42,408 nucleotides of DNA, from the NCBI RefSeq assembly GCF_001700435.1, contig NZ_LYPC01000001.1:1-42408 (forward strand), written 5' to 3'. The stretch comes from Paenibacillus pectinilyticus (lineage in GTDB: Bacteria; Bacillota; Bacilli; Paenibacillales; NBRC-103111). The number at the start of each line of letters is the position of its first letter. Position 1 is the first letter of the stretch. The position numbers were made by a program, and so were the translations under genes. The notes under the pieces were generated by a model, which searched no databases, was not told the origin of the DNA, and worked only from the letters and a program-made list of their open reading frames with translations. This document shows positions 40,282-42,408 of this stretch, one piece after another.

Positions 40282-40322
40282 AACAGGCAGCCATCATTTT
40301 CGTTGGCTGCCTGTTGTTTTTT
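40282..40322 (+). terminator. Terminator of the GyrI-like operon
   Basis: AACAGGCAGCCA (40282-40293) pairs with TGGCTGCCTGTT (40304-40315) around a 10-base loop, followed by GTTTTTT. On the minus strand it also lies downstream of the DUF1349 gene. Confidence 0.88.
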
Positions 40323-40344
40323 ATTAACCTTTGATAAAGATTTT

Positions 40345-40977
40345 TTATTTTATATTCCTCACATCTGCATTCGTATTAGGAAGGAGGTGTAAGTCATCGA
40401 ACTGCACGACACATCCATCACCAACTGGACTCTGGGCAACTACACCGACTTTTAAACTATGAATATTACTCATTCCAAAATACCGCACTAATGCCCATTC
40501 AATACCATCAAGCGAGTAATGAAAAGCTAAACAGTTATCATATCGAGATACTCTTAAAAAAGGGTTTGTATTCCCGACATCGTCTCCGATACAATCATCC
40601 GAAGTATCTTTCGTTACAACACTAACAATGGAAGGTCGGCCTCTAAAATCCTCATAACATAACTTGGCCCAGTTATTCTCGTCTGCCATTACCATAAGGC
40701 ATCCGGAGTCATTCCGGTCACGTATGTCTACGCTGACCCGCGTCGTTAAAATAAAATTTTCTTTTGTTGTCGTGTATAGGAATGGAGCAGAATTTTTTCT
40801 ACTTTCCTCTGTTGGGCTATGAAAGAAGTCTGCACGAGGTGGCGCGGTAATCTTAAGTGAATGTTGTTCAGAAAATTCCCATTCAAGTGGTTCATTCATC
40901 CATTTAAGAGAAGAATTTAAGCTCTTCCCCACGCAGTTATTAAAAAGACTCATATTTAACCGTTGCCACCCATCCAT
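40345..40977 (-). CDS. DUF1349 (concanavalin-like) protein
   Basis: A 210-residue beta-rich protein without signal peptide. LEWEFSEQHSLKITAPPRADFF, then DIRDRNDSGCLMVMADENNWAKLCYED and AFHYSLDGIEWALVRYFG are the family marks of DUF1349, a jelly-roll fold seen in carbohydrate-binding or glucanase-like proteins; the role is unknown. Neither ATG (40977 or 40953) has a good ribosome site, so the start is uncertain. It faces the GyrI-like operon and shares its bidirectional terminator. Confidence 0.82.
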   Translation of the reverse strand: MDGWQRLNMSLFNNCVGKSLNSSLKWMNEPLEWEFSEQHSLKITAPPRADFFHSPTEESRKNSAPFLYTTTKENFILTTRVSVDIRDRNDSGCLMVMADENNWAKLCYEDFRGRPSIVSVVTKDTSDDCIGDDVGNTNPFLRVSRYDNCLAFHYSLDGIEWALVRYFGMSNIHSLKVGVVAQSPVGDGCVVQFDDLHLLPNTNADVRNIK

Positions 40978-41327
40978 ATAATATAAATAATATAGTGCTT
41001 GTGTGATTATAACATAGCAGCAGTTAAGATAATCCGTTCGTTAGAGCAGAATAATATTGGGAATGATTCACTAATTGATTCATTAAAAGCTGCTTCCGCT
41101 TCGTCGAGAAAATACGATGAGAGGGGGATTTTTAAGCTGTAGTGGCAAGTTTTTAGATGGATAATTACTTCGCCTAAGCTGTATGGGTGCTTGTCGAGCA
41201 TGCTCCTACAAACTAAGGACATAACAGAAAAAGCAGTCATCACAGAGGATACTCTGCAACAACTGCTTTCCCAGTTAGAAATCACATCGAAAAGCGAAAC
41301 ATTCCGATATCAAGAGTGCGCTAGCCT
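40978..41327. other. 350-bp stretch without a clear gene; possible gene remnant on plus strand
   Basis: On the plus strand one frame is open from 40996 to 41358 apart from a TAG at 41140-41142. It reads, for example, KIIRSLEQNNIGNDSLIDSL before the stop and DITEKAVITEDTLQQLLSQL after it, which looks protein-like, but there is no ribosome site or start. A 92-codon minus-strand frame (41007-41285, GTG start) covers the same bases, also without a ribosome site and with a cysteine-rich, unnatural composition. I favour a decayed plus-strand gene. No terminator is visible for the SLH gene. Confidence 0.35.
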
Positions 41328-42408
41328 TTACTTCAAGCCATCTAACAGTATTTTTAATTGAGGGTCAAGTTTTAGTACATTCAAAATCACTGTAAGAGCC
41401 TCTGCGCGGGTGGTATTACCCTGCGGATCAAATTCGCCGTCATTCTTGCCAGTGATAATACCAGCTTCTGCTGCATCTTTAATTGCATTCAACGCATAGG
41501 AACTTGCACGGGATATATCTTTAAATTTACCTTTGGAAGTATCTTTGTTTACATTGTCCAAGTTTACAATTCTGGTTAAAATGATGACGATTTCTTCGCG
41601 ACTGATCGTTTGGTCAGGCTTGAATGTTCCATCTCCATATCCGCCAAGTACACCTGCACTCACTAGTTTCTCAATAGCATCTGCAGCCCAGTGATTGCTT
41701 ACATCACTCAGAGAAACGGAATGATTCGTTCCGCCACTAATATTGAATATGCGAGAAATGAGTGCTGCGAACTCCGCACGGGTAATATTACCGTTAGGTT
41801 TGAACTGCCCATCCCCATAACCATTGATTGCGTGCAGCTTCATGAACGTATCGATCGTCTTTTCAGCCCAGTGACCTTTCGTGTCGGTTGATTTAGTGAA
41901 CTGATTCGTTTTATTCGCTTCGGCTACCATGGACTCGATAGCTTTAATTAAGTTTACTTCATTCACAACACTGCTTTTGAATACATCAACTTTAGGTTTC
42001 GTAGGTTCAGGAGTTGGCGTCTGTGTTGGCGTTGAAGTTGAAGTCTGCGTTGGTGCTGATGATACGGATACCGTCACTGTGTAATCTTGTGTCGTACTGT
42101 TCGCCGCTACAACCGTATACGTTACTGGAGCAGTGAAATTCTGCGGTGTTGTTCCGCTCACTTGTGCCGTACTTCCCACCTTCACGCTAGCTCCCGTTGT
42201 TGTAAACGTTGGGACTAACGCCGTTACATTCGTCCCATAGGGCACGGTCAATGCGATGGTCTTATTCGATTCATTAACCGTTCCCGTTACCGCTGGACTC
42301 AATCCTGCAAAACCAAATGCTGTGATAGCCTTCGCAGGATTCGCTGCTACCGTCACCGTTACCGTGTAATCTTGCGTCGCATTGTTCGCCGCTACAACGG
42401 TGTATGTC
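41328..42408 (-). CDS. S-layer-homology surface protein, 5' end outside the window
   Basis: The 3' part (about 360 codons) of a secreted cell-surface protein. It begins with beta-sandwich repeats of about 95 residues (TVNESNKTIALTVPYGTNVT, then TQDYTVTVSV), of a kind common in Paenibacillus exoproteins. A Thr/Pro-rich linker (TPTQTPTPEPTKPK) follows, then three SLH domains (GHWAEKTIDTF..GYGDGQFKPNGNITRAEF; NHWAADAIEKL..GYGDGTFKPDQTISREE; a third ending DPQGNTTRAEALTV) that anchor it to pyruvylated wall polymer. The frame is open to the window's end. The third SLH copy lacks the usual WA pair. Confidence 0.93.
   Translation of the reverse strand, partial: TYTVVAANNATQDYTVTVTVAANPAKAITAFGFAGLSPAVTGTVNESNKTIALTVPYGTNVTALVPTFTTTGASVKVGSTAQVSGTTPQNFTAPVTYTVVAANSTTQDYTVTVSVSSAPTQTSTSTPTQTPTPEPTKPKVDVFKSSVVNEVNLIKAIESMVAEANKTNQFTKSTDTKGHWAEKTIDTFMKLHAINGYGDGQFKPNGNITRAEFAALISRIFNISGGTNHSVSLSDVSNHWAADAIEKLVSAGVLGGYGDGTFKPDQTISREEIVIILTRIVNLDNVNKDTSKGKFKDISRASSYALNAIKDAAEAGIITGKNDGEFDPQGNTTRAEALTVILNVLKLDPQLKILLDGLK

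Noticed and set aside
41007..41285. 92-codon minus-strand gene
   Set aside because: GTG start without ribosome site, cysteine- and serine-rich composition, and the opposite strand reads more like protein.

Overview
The window looks like chromosomal DNA of a Paenibacillus-type Gram-positive bacterium. The signs are strong AGGAGG-type ribosome sites, frequent TTG and GTG starts, lipobox lipoproteins, an S-layer-homology (SLH) protein, many AraC-type regulators, a YesMN-like two-component pair beside an LplB/YtcP/LipO-like sugar importer, and many short rho-independent terminators. No phage, insertion sequence, rRNA, tRNA or CRISPR array was recognised.

Layout. Bases 1-760 are non-coding and hold two related tandem-repeat arrays (51-bp and 52-bp units). 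Bases 785-10300 form a sugar-use locus: a GH42 beta-galactosidase with a divergent AraC regulator, then, all on the minus strand, two importer permeases, a solute-binding lipoprotein, a sensor kinase and a response regulator. Bases 10422-16368 are a string of small housekeeping or accessory genes: a Dabb protein, a YneQ-like protein, an XRE repressor with membrane partner, two VOC proteins, a TipAL-type MerR regulator, a nucleotidyltransferase and a sugar O-acetyltransferase. Bases 16444-18633 encode an alpha-L-rhamnosidase-like enzyme. Bases 18872-21851 are a minus-strand run of poorly known small proteins around a GNAT acetyltransferase, including one gene whose start appears split by a T9 homopolymer.

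Bases 22052-24950 hold a cupin, an APH-like kinase, a DUF4177 protein, a frataxin-like protein and an L,D-transpeptidase. Bases 25106-28691 encode a heterodimeric ABC exporter with one degenerate ATPase site. Bases 28842-32697 look like a sulfur-oxyanion module: YeiH-like exporter, divergent LysR regulator, sulfite-oxidase-like molybdoenzyme and nitroreductase. Bases 32830-35169 contain a lipoprotein, an esterase and a membrane hydrolase gene interrupted by TGA exactly at its nucleophile motif. Bases 35412-37967 hold a Rieske protein plus amidohydrolase operon with a divergent AraC regulator. Bases 38083-40213 hold a WYL-family regulator, probably leaderless, divergent from two paralogous GyrI-like ligand-binding proteins. 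The window ends with a DUF1349 protein, a degenerate 350-bp stretch and the 3' part of an SLH surface protein.

The points most worth following up are the two repeat arrays with a partly compensated palindrome, the in-frame TGA in the hydrolase, the sulfite-like module with a hairpin over a start codon, the WYL/twin GyrI cassette, and the Rieske-amidohydrolase cassette. All functions are from reading sequence motifs by eye; no searches were run.
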